Assembly (NCBI RefSeq): GCF_009789675.1
Contig: NZ_CP046914.1
Location: forward strand, 682,001 to 746,000
Reading direction: 5' to 3'
DNA: 64,000 nt
Source: Paraburkholderia acidisoli
GTDB lineage: Bacteria > Pseudomonadota > Gammaproteobacteria > Burkholderiales > Burkholderiaceae
The notes under the pieces were generated by a model. The model did not search any database, was not told the origin of the DNA, and worked only from the letters and a program-made list of their open reading frames with translations. Positions within the stretch are counted from its first letter, which is position 1. Each line of letters opens with the position of its first letter. Shown here one piece after another: positions 8,917 through 18,958 of this stretch. The position numbers and the translations under genes are program-made.

Positions 8917-9123
8917 ATGAGGGAATACGCAGGCCGCTCGCACGACGAGCGCACGGCGCAACGCAAGAGCCGGATTCAACCCTCGCAGGAGCCGCCAGGC
9001 GGTGACATGGCGGTTCCGGGCACGGAGCCCGATGCGGCGCATAGCTGCGGCGAACTCTCTCGAGAAGGCAAAGATGTCTGGCGTCGTGGCGCTGGTATCG
9101 ACGGTGGTGGCAAGTGCCGTTGA
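8917..9123 (+). CDS. Small hypothetical hydrophilic protein
   Basis: A possible 68-residue, Arg/Gly-rich, highly charged protein with no recognised family. The support is a strong GGAGG six to seven bases before the ATG and its place in a run of small stress-type genes. The composition looks disordered and no membrane segment is present. It may be non-coding leader of the PRC-barrel gene 48 bp downstream; the call is tentative. Confidence 0.4.
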   Translation: MREYAGRSHDERTAQRKSRIQPSQEPPGGDMAVPGTEPDAAHSCGELSREGKDVWRRGAGIDGGGKCR

Positions 9124-9171
9124 TGCACGTGCGCAAGACGATTCGTCCAATTCCGCAACAAGGAGAACTTC

Positions 9172-9675
9172 ATGGCTTATACCCAAACCCAGAATAGTTC
9201 GGTTTCAGGCGATGGCAACGGCGCGCGCATTGTCGGTAGCGACTCGTCGAGAACAGCCGGTCCGGGGCCTTCCGTGATGGCGTCCAGCACGCTCGACGGC
9301 GATCGCGTGTTTAGCTCGAATGGCGACGAGGTCGGCAAGGTAAAGGACATCATGATCGACGTGCAAAGCGGCCGTATCGCCTACATGGTGATGTCGAGCG
9401 GCGGCTTTCTAGGGATCGGCGACAAACTGCTTGCCGTGCCTTGGAACGCACTCACGCTCGACGCGGATCGCAAATGTTTCGTGCTCGATCTCACTTCGGA
9501 ACGTGTGAAGAACGCGCCGGGCTTCGACAAGGGTCACTGGCCTTCCATGGCGGATCGCACGTGGGCCAGCTCCGTGCATCAGTATTATGGGCGTGAACCC
9601 TACTGGGGCTCGGACCGCGGACTCCCGCTCGAAGAACCGGGCGAGCCGCCCGAAGCAGGCGGCGTGAAGCTGTAA
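9172..9675 (+). CDS. PRC-barrel domain protein
   Basis: A 167-residue soluble protein. Residues ~35-110 form a PRC barrel: the VFSSNGDEVGKVKDIMID strand pair, GRIAYMVMSSGGFLGIGDKLLAVPW and the FVLDLTSERVKNAPG end are typical. Such proteins occur in stress and envelope-associated clusters; the biochemical role is not established. AAGGAGAA lies eight bases before the ATG. A strong terminator follows 38 bases after the stop. Confidence 0.88.
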   Translation: MAYTQTQNSSVSGDGNGARIVGSDSSRTAGPGPSVMASSTLDGDRVFSSNGDEVGKVKDIMIDVQSGRIAYMVMSSGGFLGIGDKLLAVPWNALTLDADRKCFVLDLTSERVKNAPGFDKGHWPSMADRTWASSVHQYYGREPYWGSDRGLPLEEPGEPPEAGGVKL

Positions 9676-9713
9676 AAACGCTGGTCACACACTTCGATTC
9701 GGCGGTAGATGAA

Positions 9714-9744
9714 ACGGCACGGGTTTGAAACCCGTGCCGTTTTT
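9714..9744 (+). terminator. Strong rho-independent terminator after the PRC-barrel gene
   Basis: A 13-bp perfect stem, ACGGCACGGGTTT with AAACCCGTGCCGT, is followed by TTTT. The A residues on its 5' side could also let it act on the other strand. Confidence 0.9.
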
Positions 9745-9843
9745 CGTTGCTGCACGATGATTATGTTTCTCACGCAACTGCGGGTCGGATCATCCCGTGG
9801 TACGCTTCAAACTCCGATCCATTCAGTCGCGGTAACGAGTTTC

Positions 9844-10374
9844 ATGGCCACATCGTCTTTTATCAGCACCGGCGTCGAGTACGGTTTGCACTGCCTGCTC
9901 TATCTCGCGGGCACGTCCGCGGGCGTGCGCGAAGCCAGCGTGCGCGATCTTGCGGAAATGCAGGGCGTACCCGTGGATTACGCTGCGAAGCTGTTCACGC
10001 GGCTCGCCAAAGCCGGGCTGGTCGCGTCCACGGAAGGCGTGCGCGGCGGCTTCGCACTCGCGCGGCCCGCGCAGGACATCAGCGTGCACGACGTGGTCGA
10101 GGCTATCGACGGCGATAAAGCGCTGTTCGACTGCCGCGAAGTTCGCACGCAGTGCGCGCTATTCGACGAAGAGGCACCGGCGTGGGCCACGCGCGGCACC
10201 TGCTCGATTCATGCAGTCATGCAAGCGGCCGAGCGTGCCATGCGCGAAGAGCTCAAACATCACACGCTCGCGGAACTCGCCTCGCGCGCCAATGCAAAAG
10301 CGCCCGCATCGCACGGGCGCCATGTGGTCGAGTGGTTCAGCGAACGCGCGGCCAACCGGCGCGGCGATCGCTGA
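9844..10374 (+). CDS. Rrf2-family transcriptional regulator
   Basis: A 176-residue winged-helix regulator. The N-terminal HTH covers ATSSFISTGVEYGLHCLLYLA through the wing with GVRGGFALARP (residues ~65-78). Three cysteines in the C-terminal half (DCREVRTQC and TCSIH) suit an iron-sulfur or redox sensor, but their spacing (C-x6-C-x15-C) differs from IscR. ATG at 9844 begins at the usual Rrf2 N-terminus; the upstream in-frame extension crosses the terminator and is rejected. It is convergent with the NADH dehydrogenase-like gene. Confidence 0.85.
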   Translation: MATSSFISTGVEYGLHCLLYLAGTSAGVREASVRDLAEMQGVPVDYAAKLFTRLAKAGLVASTEGVRGGFALARPAQDISVHDVVEAIDGDKALFDCREVRTQCALFDEEAPAWATRGTCSIHAVMQAAERAMREELKHHTLAELASRANAKAPASHGRHVVEWFSERAANRRGDR

Positions 10375-10433
10375 ACTTCAACTCGCGCTGCTCGCAACGC
10401 AACTCACTGCGTGACGAGCCGCGCATACAGCCA

Positions 10434-11639
10434 CTAGGCCACGACGATACGACGCGGGTCGGCCGCGGCGAACGCCTCCTCACGTTGCGCACGCGGCGGA
10501 TAAATCCACTCGGTATTGATGCGGTGTTTGAGTTGCTTCGCTTCACTGCCCTTGAGCTTGACTTCACGCTCCCAACCCTCTGTGTACACCGCTCCCCACG
10601 GACCGAGGTCGAGACAGGTCACATATTTCGGCTGACTATAGGGAATGGCTTCGAGGCCGAGCAGATCCGCCGCCACGTTATGACCGGCCGAGCGCCCCAG
10701 ATTCATGGCGTGCTGGCACGACATCATCGTGTAATTGCCGGCGTCGTCGGTGGCCGCGCGGGCGACGTCGCCCGTGGCGTACACGCCCGGCACACCCTCC
10801 ACCGCCAGGTTGCGATCGACGTAAAGACGCCCCGTGGCATCGCGGCGCGCGGAAATCTGCTCGGTGAGCGTGCTCGCGCGCAAGCCGGCCGTCCAGATCA
10901 CCGTGTTCGAGTCGATGCGCGTGCCGTCGTCCATCGGCACGCCATTCGCGTCAACTGACGTCACGCCCGCACCTAGGCGCCACTTCACGCCCAGTTCGCG
11001 CAGCGCTTCTTCGATCACGGGGCGCGGACCCGCGCCGAGATCGGGACCGATCGCTTCCGCTCGCTCGACGACCACCACGTTCACGTTCGCCTGTTCGCCC
11101 AACGCGGCGCGCAAGCGTGCCGGCATTTCCGCGGCCGTTTCGATACCCGTGAAGCCGCCGCCCGCCACCACCACCGTGTTGCGTGCCGGCGTGTCCGCCG
11201 CCTGCGCGAGCGACTTGATGTGGGCTTCCAGTTCGGCCGCTTCGTCGGTTTGATCGACGCTGAAGGCATACTGCGCAAGACCCGGAATGGCCGGGCGGAA
11301 CAGCCGGCTACCCGTGGCCAGCACGAGCCTGTCGTAGTGCACCGTGGCGGCCTCGCCCGTCACGCTCACCATGTCGACCTCATTGCGGTCGACATGAATG
11401 CGCTCGACCGTGCCTTGCACGAAACGCACACCCACGGCGTCAAAAATGTCCCTGAGCGGCGCCTTCATATTCGCCGGCCCTTCTTCATACAGGCGCGGAC
11501 GCACGTGCAAGTGCGGATCCGGTGCGATCAGCATGACTTCGATGTCGCCGCGACCGGCTTCGTCGATCAGACGCGCCGCGCTCAAGGCACTCCACATGCC
11601 GGCGAACCCGGCCCCGATAATCAAAATGCGCTTCGACAT
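10434..11639 (-). CDS. NAD(P)/FAD-dependent oxidoreductase, type II NADH dehydrogenase-like
   Basis: A 401-residue flavoprotein of the NDH-2 family, likely passing electrons from NADH to quinone at the inner face of the membrane. It has an N-terminal FAD Rossmann motif (GAGFAGMWSAL), a second nucleotide motif (GGGFTGIETA, residues ~160) and a late FAD motif (YATGDVARA, ~290). No terminal membrane segment is obvious. ATG at 11639 is preceded by GGAG; the longer in-frame upstream codons lack support. Single-gene transcript by spacing. Confidence 0.85.
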   Translation of the reverse strand: MSKRILIIGAGFAGMWSALSAARLIDEAGRGDIEVMLIAPDPHLHVRPRLYEEGPANMKAPLRDIFDAVGVRFVQGTVERIHVDRNEVDMVSVTGEAATVHYDRLVLATGSRLFRPAIPGLAQYAFSVDQTDEAAELEAHIKSLAQAADTPARNTVVVAGGGFTGIETAAEMPARLRAALGEQANVNVVVVERAEAIGPDLGAGPRPVIEEALRELGVKWRLGAGVTSVDANGVPMDDGTRIDSNTVIWTAGLRASTLTEQISARRDATGRLYVDRNLAVEGVPGVYATGDVARAATDDAGNYTMMSCQHAMNLGRSAGHNVAADLLGLEAIPYSQPKYVTCLDLGPWGAVYTEGWEREVKLKGSEAKQLKHRINTEWIYPPRAQREEAFAAADPRRIVVA

Positions 11640-11849
11640 GTATTTCTCCAAAGGCGCCGCGTGTTTGCGTCGCACAACTCGGATTCTATGAGTCGTAGTT
11701 AAAGAGCGCAAGTCTTTTGGTGGAAACGCATGGATGAAATTTCGGCAAGGAGGAACCGCGCGGCCGATGCGGTCGCTATGCGCGGCGGGGTTGTCACCTG
11801 ACGACGAACGTCATCGGGCAACGTGCGTCAGCACTTTTCGCAGACGACA

Positions 11850-11878
11850 AAAGGCGCGCGTTGAATCCAACGCGCGCC
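11850..11878 (-). terminator. Terminator after the minus-strand DUF1328 gene
   Basis: GGCGCGCGTTG (11853-11863) pairs with CAACGCGCGCC (11868-11878) around AATC. On the minus strand it is followed by TTTTGTCG, 31 bases beyond the DUF1328 stop. Confidence 0.8.
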
Positions 11879-11908
11879 CTTCTCATCCTGTTGGGTCAAC
11901 GCCTGACG

Positions 11909-12070
11909 TCAGCGTCGCACGACACCCATAATGAGCGTGACCAGGAAGATCACGAGGAAGATGAAGAACAGGATCTTCGCGATGGACGCGGCGCCTGCCG
12001 CAATGCCGCCGAAGCCGAACACGGCCGCGATGATCGCGATGATGAAGAAAATGACTGCATATTGAAGCAT
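11909..12070 (-). CDS. DUF1328 small membrane protein
   Basis: A 53-residue protein that is almost entirely two membrane segments ([19 protein letters not shown] and [19 protein letters not shown]). This is the DUF1328 (YtjA-like) pattern. ATG at 12070 has GGAGG nine bases upstream. Function is unknown. A second member lies at 48697. Confidence 0.9.
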   Translation of the reverse strand: MLQYAVIFFIIAIIAAVFGFGGIAAGAASIAKILFFIFLVIFLVTLIMGVVRR

Positions 12071-12275
12071 GTTGTCCTCCAGTCGTCGGTTTCGGTTTAA
12101 CGAGTTCATTGATCACGCCGTAAGCTCTCAGCAAACGCGGTGCCTGACATCACAACGCGATAAGACTGCGGCTTCATACGGCTCTCCATACGCATACGCA
12201 AGCCGCGTGCCGCGATGGCGGAATCAACTGACAAATGAAATCGCGCCCCGCGAGGGCGAGAAGGAGGTCGGGGAA

Positions 12276-13130
12276 TCAGGCGGTTTGCGGATGCCAGCCG
12301 CCGCGCTGAAACGATGTAGAGAAAAACAGCACCTGGTAGCGAATCGAGTTCGACCAGTAGTTCCAGTCGTGGCCGCCGGGGCGCTCGGCATAGTCGTGAG
12401 GCACGCCCAGTTCGACCAGCTTTTCATGCAACATGCGATTCGACTGCACGAAGAAGTCGCTCACCCCGCAGTCGATAGTCAGTGCAATATGCGCATGCTC
12501 GAAGGCCCGCGCGCTTTCGACAATGGCATTGCTGTTCCAGAACGAAGCGTGCCGCGCGGGATCGCCGAACACGTCGGAGATACCCGGTTCGTCCTCGCAA
12601 TTACGCGGATCCACCGCGCCGCTGATACTGCCCGCGGCACCGAACGTATCGCGCCGGTCGAGCGCAATGCGCAACGCGCCGAACCCGCCCATGCTCAAGC
12701 CGGTAATAGCGCGAGTCTCGCGTGTGGCGAGCGTGCGGAAATGCGTGTCCACATAAGACACCACTTCGGTGCCCACATAGGTTTCATAACGACTGCGCGG
12801 GTCGTACGGGCTGTCGATATACCAGCTTTCGTGGCCGCCGTCGGGCATCACGAGTATCACGTGATACCGGTCGGCGAGCTTGCCAATATGCGTGTTGGAT
12901 GTCCAGTCGGCGTAATTGCCGCCTGAACCGTGCAGCACGTAAATCACCGGGAAGCGCGCTGCCTTGCCGCGCGCGTAGTCGGCAGGCAACACCACGGTTG
13001 CATCGAAAGCGCGATGCATGGCGGCACTCGGGATTGAGACGATTCGCGTCTGAAACGCAAGCGCGGGCCCACTGAACAAGGCCCCGAAAAGCAGCGCCAG
13101 AACGAGCCAGCCTGCACGGACATTTGCCAT
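12276..13130 (-). CDS. Secreted esterase, antigen-85/EstD-like
   Basis: A 284-residue serine esterase of the putative-esterase family. A Sec signal peptide covers residues 1-25 (cleavage after GPALA). The nucleophile Ser146 lies in GLSMGGFG, an oxyanion segment is VIYVLHGSGGN, and a late GGHDWNYW gives the catalytic histidine. It acts outside the cytoplasm, substrate unknown (acyl esters; formylglutathione-hydrolase-like folds are cytosolic, which argues against that role). ATG at 13130 was chosen because it starts the signal peptide; the Shine-Dalgarno is weak. Confidence 0.85.
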   Translation of the reverse strand: MANVRAGWLVLALLFGALFSGPALAFQTRIVSIPSAAMHRAFDATVVLPADYARGKAARFPVIYVLHGSGGNYADWTSNTHIGKLADRYHVILVMPDGGHESWYIDSPYDPRSRYETYVGTEVVSYVDTHFRTLATRETRAITGLSMGGFGALRIALDRRDTFGAAGSISGAVDPRNCEDEPGISDVFGDPARHASFWNSNAIVESARAFEHAHIALTIDCGVSDFFVQSNRMLHEKLVELGVPHDYAERPGGHDWNYWSNSIRYQVLFFSTSFQRGGWHPQTA

Positions 13131-13262
13131 GAGAAGTCGCTCTTTGTGTTGTTCGCCACGAAAGACAACTGCTTTCACTGACTCTAACAAGGACCACTTA
13201 CAACCAAATTTCAACGCGCCATACGAATTGTCAGGTCAATCCCAAATGTTATCGAACCAAAT

Positions 13263-13287
13263 AAAACGGCCCGGATTAACCGGGCCG
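13263..13287 (-). terminator. Terminator after the rhamnose transport operon
   Basis: CGGCCCGG (13267-13274) pairs with CCGGGCCG (13280-13287). On the minus strand it is followed by TTTTATTTGG, 23 bases beyond the rhaS stop. Confidence 0.88.
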
Positions 13288-13309
13288 TATTTACGCAAAG
13301 ACTGGATTA

Positions 13310-14317
13310 TCAGAAGTTGAAATTGTCGATATTCGACGCGTCGAAGGTCGTCGGCGGCCCGAGAATGACTTCGCCGCTCTTGCCCACCGTGCGCTTGCCG
13401 AGCTTGCCTGCATCGAACGTATCGCCTTCCTTGCCCGTGATCGTGCCCGAGGCGAGATTGGCCGCCGCGTAGGCCGCGAGGTAGCCGAGTGCACCCGGAT
13501 CCCACAGCTGGAACGCCTTCACGGTGCCGTTCTTCACGAACGCGCGCATCTGATTGGGTGTGCCGAGGCCCGTTACCATGACCTTACCCTTGCTCGACGA
13601 CGTGGAGATATAGCGCGCGGCCGCTGCGATGCCGACCGTCGTGGGCGAAACGATCGCCTTCAGGTTCGGATACGCTTGCAGCAAGCCTTGCGTTTCCACG
13701 AACGACTTCTGGTCGTCGTCGTTGCCGTAGGCGATCTTCACGAGTTTCATCTTCGAATACTCGGGCTTCTTCAACTCGTCCTGCATATACTTGATCCAGG
13801 TGTTTTGATTCGTCGCATTCGGCGTGGCGGAAAGAATCGCGAACTCGCCCTCGCCGCCAATCAGCTTCGACACGAGCTGAATCTGGCCGCGTCCGATACT
13901 CTCGGCATTGGCCTGATTCACGAAGATTTGCCGCCCTTCCGGTGCCGTGTCCGAGTCGAATGTCACGACCTTGATGCCCTGCGCCATCGCACGCTTGAGG
14001 TACGGTACGAGTGCGTTCGCATCGTTGGCGGCGATCACGATCGCGTCCTGATGCTGCGTGGTGAGCGTGTTGATGTACGAGACCTGGGACGAAGCGCCCG
14101 CGTCGGACGGACCGACCACTTTGCCATCGCCCTTGAATTCCTTGATGGCGTCCATGCCGCCGTTGTCGGCGATCACTTCGTACGGGTTGTTGATCTGCTT
14201 CGGCACGAAAGCGATCTTCAGCCCATCCTTGATGCCGGCGGCGTGAGCCGCAATGCCGCCGCCCATGAGCATCGCGCACAGCAAGGCCGTGCACACCTGA
14301 CGTACTGGTTTTTTCAT
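13310..14317 (-). CDS. rhaS: Rhamnose ABC transporter, periplasmic binding protein
   Basis: A 335-residue periplasmic-binding-protein type I. The signal peptide ends at AAHA (residues 1-27). The mature start, IAFVPKQINNPYEVIADNGG, fits the RhaS branch of sugar-binding proteins. It captures rhamnose and delivers it to the two permeases encoded upstream. It is the last gene of the operon. GAGGAG lies nine bases before the ATG at 14317, a stronger site than those of its partners, as expected for the subunit needed in excess. Confidence 0.88.
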   Translation of the reverse strand: MKKPVRQVCTALLCAMLMGGGIAAHAAGIKDGLKIAFVPKQINNPYEVIADNGGMDAIKEFKGDGKVVGPSDAGASSQVSYINTLTTQHQDAIVIAANDANALVPYLKRAMAQGIKVVTFDSDTAPEGRQIFVNQANAESIGRGQIQLVSKLIGGEGEFAILSATPNATNQNTWIKYMQDELKKPEYSKMKLVKIAYGNDDDQKSFVETQGLLQAYPNLKAIVSPTTVGIAAAARYISTSSSKGKVMVTGLGTPNQMRAFVKNGTVKAFQLWDPGALGYLAAYAAANLASGTITGKEGDTFDAGKLGKRTVGKSGEVILGPPTTFDASNIDNFNF

Positions 14318-14394
14318 GACGTGTCTCCTCGATGGATACCGGACATGTCCGGTTGATTGACTGCCTTGTTGATGCCTGCTTTCCGTTGACAAAC

Positions 14395-15408
14395 TCATGC
14401 CGCACGCGCGAGTGCGCGACGATCGCGCATCGTGCGCCAGCGTGCCGCGAGATTCGGGATCAGCACCGAGGCGAGCAACAGCGCGCCGGTCACGATCGTG
14501 AGCGTTTCGCTCGAAACGTCCGCGAGCGTGAGCGCGTTCTTCAGCACGCCCACAATCAGCAGCGAGAGCAGCACGCCGTACATCGAGCCGCGTCCGCCGA
14601 AGATACTCACGCCGCCGAACAGCACCGCCGCGATCACCGAAAGCTCGAAGCCTTCACCGTTGTCGCCGCGCGCGCTCGTGAAGCGCAGCGTATAGACGAT
14701 GCCCGCCAACGCGCTCATCACGCCCGACAGCACGAAGAGGCGCAGCTTGATCTTCGGTACGTCGATGCCCGAAAACGATGCCGCCGTGCTGTTCGCGCCG
14801 ATCGCATAGAGACCGCGCCCGAACGCCGTGGCTTGCAATAGCACCGTGAAAACAATGGCGCACGCGGCCACGATCAGGAACGGCAGCGGAATGAAGGTAC
14901 TGCCCAGATTACTCATGCCGAACAGCGTGTATTGCGGCGGGAAGTCGGCAATGGCCTGGTCGCCGAGCAACACATAGGCGAGGCCGCGAAACAGCGCGAG
15001 CGTGCCGATCGTCACCGCGAGTGAAGGCAGATTGAGCTTGACGATCACGAGCCCGTTGAAGAGCCCCGCCACGCCACCCGCCACGAGAACGAGCACCATT
15101 GCGACGGGCATCGGCACGCCCATGTGCCAGAGCACGCCGAGCAACGCGCTCGAGGCGCCGAGCACCGAGGCGACCGAGAGATCGATCTCGGCCGCGACGA
15201 TGATGAGCGTCATTGGCAAGGCCATCAACGCGACTTCGGTCAGGTCCGCGAGTACGTTGCTGATATTCGCACCGCTCAGGAACACGGGCGACAATACGCG
15301 CCCCACGCCGAGCGACACGAAGAGAATGACGACGAGCAACGCTTCCCAGCTGAGCGGCAAGCCGGGTTTGCGCGTGAGCAGCGCGGCATCGGGTTTGGTG
15401 TTAGCCAT
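14395..15408 (-). CDS. rhaQ: Rhamnose ABC transporter permease
   Basis: A 337-residue inner-membrane permease of the ribose/rhamnose (RbsC) type with about 9-10 membrane segments. Family marks are IIVAAEIDLSVASVLG and VIAAVLFGGVSIFGGRGS. It overlaps the previous permease gene by eight bases, so the pair is translationally coupled and probably forms the heterodimeric channel. The letter Q is assigned by order in the known rhaSTPQ set. Confidence 0.85.
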   Translation of the reverse strand: MANTKPDAALLTRKPGLPLSWEALLVVILFVSLGVGRVLSPVFLSGANISNVLADLTEVALMALPMTLIIVAAEIDLSVASVLGASSALLGVLWHMGVPMPVAMVLVLVAGGVAGLFNGLVIVKLNLPSLAVTIGTLALFRGLAYVLLGDQAIADFPPQYTLFGMSNLGSTFIPLPFLIVAACAIVFTVLLQATAFGRGLYAIGANSTAASFSGIDVPKIKLRLFVLSGVMSALAGIVYTLRFTSARGDNGEGFELSVIAAVLFGGVSIFGGRGSMYGVLLSLLIVGVLKNALTLADVSSETLTIVTGALLLASVLIPNLAARWRTMRDRRALARAA

Positions 15409-16456
15409 GATCGCGTTTCCTCATCATGCGTTTGGCGACGGAGCGGGCGAGCAGCGTGTCGGCGGCGATGGCCGCGACGATCAACGCGCCTTCGATCGCC
15501 TGCTCCCAGAACGGCGAGACGTGCAGCACCACGAGCGCGATGCTGATGACACCCAGCACGAGCGCACCGAGCGTCGCGCCGAGTATCGTGCCCACACCGC
15601 CCGTGATCGCCACGCTACCCACCACGGCGGCGGCCACGACTTGCAGTTCGATGCCCTTCGCGGTACTCGCGTCCACGGTGCCGAAGCGTGCGAGCCAGAG
15701 CGCGCCCGCGAGCCCCGCGATAGCGCCGCTGATCATGAAGCCCGTGGCAACGCGCCGTTCGACGTTGATGCCCGCGAGCCGCGCGGCTTCCGGGTTCGAG
15801 CCGATCGCATAGTATTCGCGGCCCGGCCGGAACTGCTTGAGGTAGACCGAAAGCGCGATGAGCAGCACGACGGCGATGAGCGCGAGCACGGGCACACCGA
15901 GCACGGAGCCCGTGGCGAGGCGCGAAAACGCATCGGGCAAACTCGTCGCATTGATCTGGCCGCCATGCACCCAGGCGTAGTCGGCGCCACGGAATATGTA
16001 GAGCGTGGAAAGCGTGGCAACGAGCGACGGCACGCGTCCCACCGCCACGAGCAACGCATTGATTGCGCCCGCAACGAGTCCGATAGCGAGCCCCGCGACC
16101 AGCGCCACGAGCACCGGCATATGCGGAAAGACCACGTACAGAGCACCTACCGAATACGCGCTGATCCCCACCGTCGACCCCACCGAAAGATCGATATGAC
16201 GCATGAGGATCACGATCGTCATGCCGGCGGTGAGCAAACTCACGATCGACACATTGAGCAAAACGTCGCGCAGATTCTGCAGATTGAGGAACTGCGGCCG
16301 CGCGATCGCCGTACCACCAATAATGATCAGCAGTACGATGAAAAGCGTGGTCTCGCGGCTCTTCGCCAGCGCCTCGGCGAAGGCGCCCGCGTTGCGTCGC
16401 TGCGGGCGCGGCTCGCCGCCGTGCAGCGGATGAGGAGAAGTGGAATGGCGCATCAT
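15401..16456 (-). CDS. rhaP: Rhamnose ABC transporter permease
   Basis: A 351-residue permease, paralogue of the downstream one, with about 9-10 membrane segments, [19 protein letters not shown] near residue 80 and [19 protein letters not shown] near 270. The ATG at 16456 overlaps the ATPase stop (ATGA). A longer upstream reading frame exists inside the ATPase gene and is a shadow. Confidence 0.85.
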   Translation of the reverse strand: MMRHSTSPHPLHGGEPRPQRRNAGAFAEALAKSRETTLFIVLLIIIGGTAIARPQFLNLQNLRDVLLNVSIVSLLTAGMTIVILMRHIDLSVGSTVGISAYSVGALYVVFPHMPVLVALVAGLAIGLVAGAINALLVAVGRVPSLVATLSTLYIFRGADYAWVHGGQINATSLPDAFSRLATGSVLGVPVLALIAVVLLIALSVYLKQFRPGREYYAIGSNPEAARLAGINVERRVATGFMISGAIAGLAGALWLARFGTVDASTAKGIELQVVAAAVVGSVAITGGVGTILGATLGALVLGVISIALVVLHVSPFWEQAIEGALIVAAIAADTLLARSVAKRMMRKRDHG

Positions 16457-18006
16457 GCGGCGTGCCCCAGGTGAATGTTGGCCTGACCGAGCGCGGCGCT
16501 CATGATGCGCTCTTCGTTGGCTTCGGCGCGCGCAATGTCGGCGGTAATGCGGCCTTCGTGCATCACGAGCACGCGGTCGGCCATGCCGAGCACTTCCGGC
16601 AACTCGCTCGAAATCATCAGCACCGCCATGCCTTCGCGCACGAGTTCGGCGAGCGCGCCGTACACTTCGGCTTTCGCGCCCACGTCGATGCCGCGCGTGG
16701 GTTCGTCGATGATCAGCACTTTCGGGCCCGTTGCGAGCCACTTGCCCAGCACCACTTTCTGCTGATTACCGCCCGACAGGGTGCCCACGGGCGCATTGAG
16801 ATCGCTCGCCTTCAAACGCAGACGCGTACCCCATTGGCCCGCGAGTTGCACCTCGCGCCCCGCCGAAATCAGGCCGAAACGCACGAGCCGTCCGAGCACC
16901 GTGAGCGACGCATTGCGCGCGATACTCAACTCGAGCGCCAGCCCTTGCTGCCGACGATCCTCGGGCACCAGCGCGAGACCGGCTTTCACCGCCGCTGCGG
17001 GGGCACCGAGCGAAAGCGGCTTGCCAGCGATCTGGATCTGTCCCGTGTCGATCGGGTCGATGCCGAAGATCGCGCGCGCCACCTCGCTGCGGCCCGCGCC
17101 CACCAGTCCCGCGAGCGCGACGATCTCGCCCGCCCGCACGTCGAACGAAATGTCCTTGAACACGCCACGCCGCGTGAGGCTGCGCACGCGCAACATGACT
17201 TCGCCGGGCGCGACCTCGGCTTTCGGATAGAACGTCGCGAGGTCGCGGCCCACCATCTTCGCGACGATATCCTGCGTTTTCAGCGTAGACGTGGGCGCGT
17301 CGAACACCTTCGCGCCGTCGCGCATGATTGTCACGTGCTGCGTGAGCGCGAACACCTCTTCGAGCCGGTGCGTGATGAACAGAATCGCCACGCCGCGATC
17401 GCGCAGCGTTCGTGCGATCGTGAAGAGCCGTTCGACTTCGGGCAACGACAGCGCCGCCGTGGGCTCGTCCATGATGAGCACGTTCGCATTGAGCGAGAGC
17501 GCCTTGGCGATTTCGATCACCTGCTGGTCCGCGATCGAGAGCCCGCGCACGAGTCGTTCGGGCTTCAGTTCGACGCCCAGCGATTCGAGCAACGCCGCAA
17601 CCTCGCGATGCATCGTGTCGTACGCGATACGGCCCACGCGGTCGACGGGCTGACGCCCCATATAAATGTTCTCGGCGATCGAGAGATCGAAGAACAACGT
17701 GGGCTCCTGATAAATCACGGCGATGCCTGCGTCGCGCGCCTGCGCGGGCGTCGTGAACTGACGCTCCGCGCCGTCGACGAGCATGGCGCCGCCGTCGGGA
17801 CGATGCACGCCCGCGAGTATCTTCACGAGCGTCGACTTGCCCGCACCGTTTTCACCGAGCAACGCGTGCACTTCGCCAGGCATCAACCTCAGGCTGCCGT
17901 CCACGAGCGCGCGCACGCGCCCGAACGACTTGCTCGCGTTACGCAGTTCGAGCCGGGGCGTACCCGCGGCTGCCGTTCTTCCTTCTGCTTCCACGCCTGT
18001 CTCCAT
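16453..18006 (-). CDS. rhaT: Rhamnose ABC transporter, tandem ATPase subunit
   Basis: A 517-residue double-ATPase of the sugar (CUT2) class. The first domain has Walker [10 protein letters not shown], signature LSIADQQ and Walker B VLIMDEP; the second has GLVGAGRSE in place of a standard Walker A, as is normal for RbsA-type subunits, with LSGGNQQK and VLIIDEP. It energises import through the two permeases. Start uncertain: ATG 18006 lacks a clear ribosome-binding site, while TTG 18030 overlaps the upstream stop (TTGA). The TTG would add eight residues. Confidence 0.87.
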   Translation of the reverse strand: METGVEAEGRTAAAGTPRLELRNASKSFGRVRALVDGSLRLMPGEVHALLGENGAGKSTLVKILAGVHRPDGGAMLVDGAERQFTTPAQARDAGIAVIYQEPTLFFDLSIAENIYMGRQPVDRVGRIAYDTMHREVAALLESLGVELKPERLVRGLSIADQQVIEIAKALSLNANVLIMDEPTAALSLPEVERLFTIARTLRDRGVAILFITHRLEEVFALTQHVTIMRDGAKVFDAPTSTLKTQDIVAKMVGRDLATFYPKAEVAPGEVMLRVRSLTRRGVFKDISFDVRAGEIVALAGLVGAGRSEVARAIFGIDPIDTGQIQIAGKPLSLGAPAAAVKAGLALVPEDRRQQGLALELSIARNASLTVLGRLVRFGLISAGREVQLAGQWGTRLRLKASDLNAPVGTLSGGNQQKVVLGKWLATGPKVLIIDEPTRGIDVGAKAEVYGALAELVREGMAVLMISSELPEVLGMADRVLVMHEGRITADIARAEANEERIMSAALGQANIHLGHAA

Positions 18007-18026
18007 CGTTATCGTTGCGCGCACAA

Positions 18027-18932
18027 TCAAATGCGATAAATGCGCTCGGCGTTGCCGCGAAACAGCGCGGCACGTTCGCTTTCGCTCGCATCGCTCACGA
18101 TCGACGCATATGCATGCCAGAGTGCCGCGTAATCGCCGAACAGGCGATCGACGGGAAAATTCGAAGCGAACATGGCGCGCCCGGCGCCGAAGGCATCGAT
18201 CGTTTCGAGCACATAAGGGCGCAGGCTTTCGACGCTCCAGTCGTGATCGAACATCGCGAGCCCGCTAATCTTCACGCTGACGTTCTCGCACGCGGCCAGC
18301 GCGCGCAACCCATCGCGCCACGCTCGCCAGCCCGCCACGCCGTTGCGGTCGACAAACATGCCCGCGTGATTGACGATGAGTTGAACGCCGGGATGCGCAC
18401 GCGCCAGCGCGGCGGCTTCTTCCATTTGCGAAGGATAAAGTTGCAAGTCGAAAGAGAAACCGTGACGCTCCAGCAGCGCAAAATGTTCGCGCCAGGCGGC
18501 TTCGCGCAGATAGTGGCGTCCCACATAGTCGTACAGCTTGTTCGTGTGGACGTTGAGAATCTGGCGAATGCCGCGCGTGCGAGAAAACGCGGCGTGCGCT
18601 TCGAGTATTGCGGGCGCATTCGCGGCGCTCAAATCGCACGCGGCCACGATCGCATTGGGAAAGGAATGCGGCTGGCCATGACGTTCGGCGTCATCGGCAA
18701 TCGACTGAAGCCAGCGCGTTTCTTCCACCGGATCTTCGGGATCGTGATTCGCCTCGACATGTACGACTTTCAGTACGCTGATATCGCCCGCTTCGCGCAC
18801 CAGGTTGCTGGGCAAATAGCTGTGTTTGAGGTCGCGCGCGTCGCCGACGAAAGACACGCCGGGATTCGCGAGCCACGGGTAATGATGCGTATCGAGGTCC
18901 CAGAAATGAACGTGCGGATCGACGACCTGCAT
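18027..18932 (-). CDS. Amidohydrolase-family lactonase (L-rhamnono/L-fucono-lactonase-like)
   Basis: A 301-residue amidohydrolase_2 TIM barrel. VDPHVHFWD at the N-terminus gives the HxH metal site; VNHAGM and ASNFPVDR carry later metal and acid residues. In this context it most likely opens L-rhamnono-1,4-lactone to L-rhamnonate. ATG at 18932 has GAGGAA six bases upstream and starts right at the domain; an ATG at 18959 overlaps the mutarotase stop but has no ribosome-binding site. Confidence 0.82.
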   Translation of the reverse strand: MQVVDPHVHFWDLDTHHYPWLANPGVSFVGDARDLKHSYLPSNLVREAGDISVLKVVHVEANHDPEDPVEETRWLQSIADDAERHGQPHSFPNAIVAACDLSAANAPAILEAHAAFSRTRGIRQILNVHTNKLYDYVGRHYLREAAWREHFALLERHGFSFDLQLYPSQMEEAAALARAHPGVQLIVNHAGMFVDRNGVAGWRAWRDGLRALAACENVSVKISGLAMFDHDWSVESLRPYVLETIDAFGAGRAMFASNFPVDRLFGDYAALWHAYASIVSDASESERAALFRGNAERIYRI

Positions 18933-18958
18933 GACATGTTCCTCGGAATGAATGGCCA

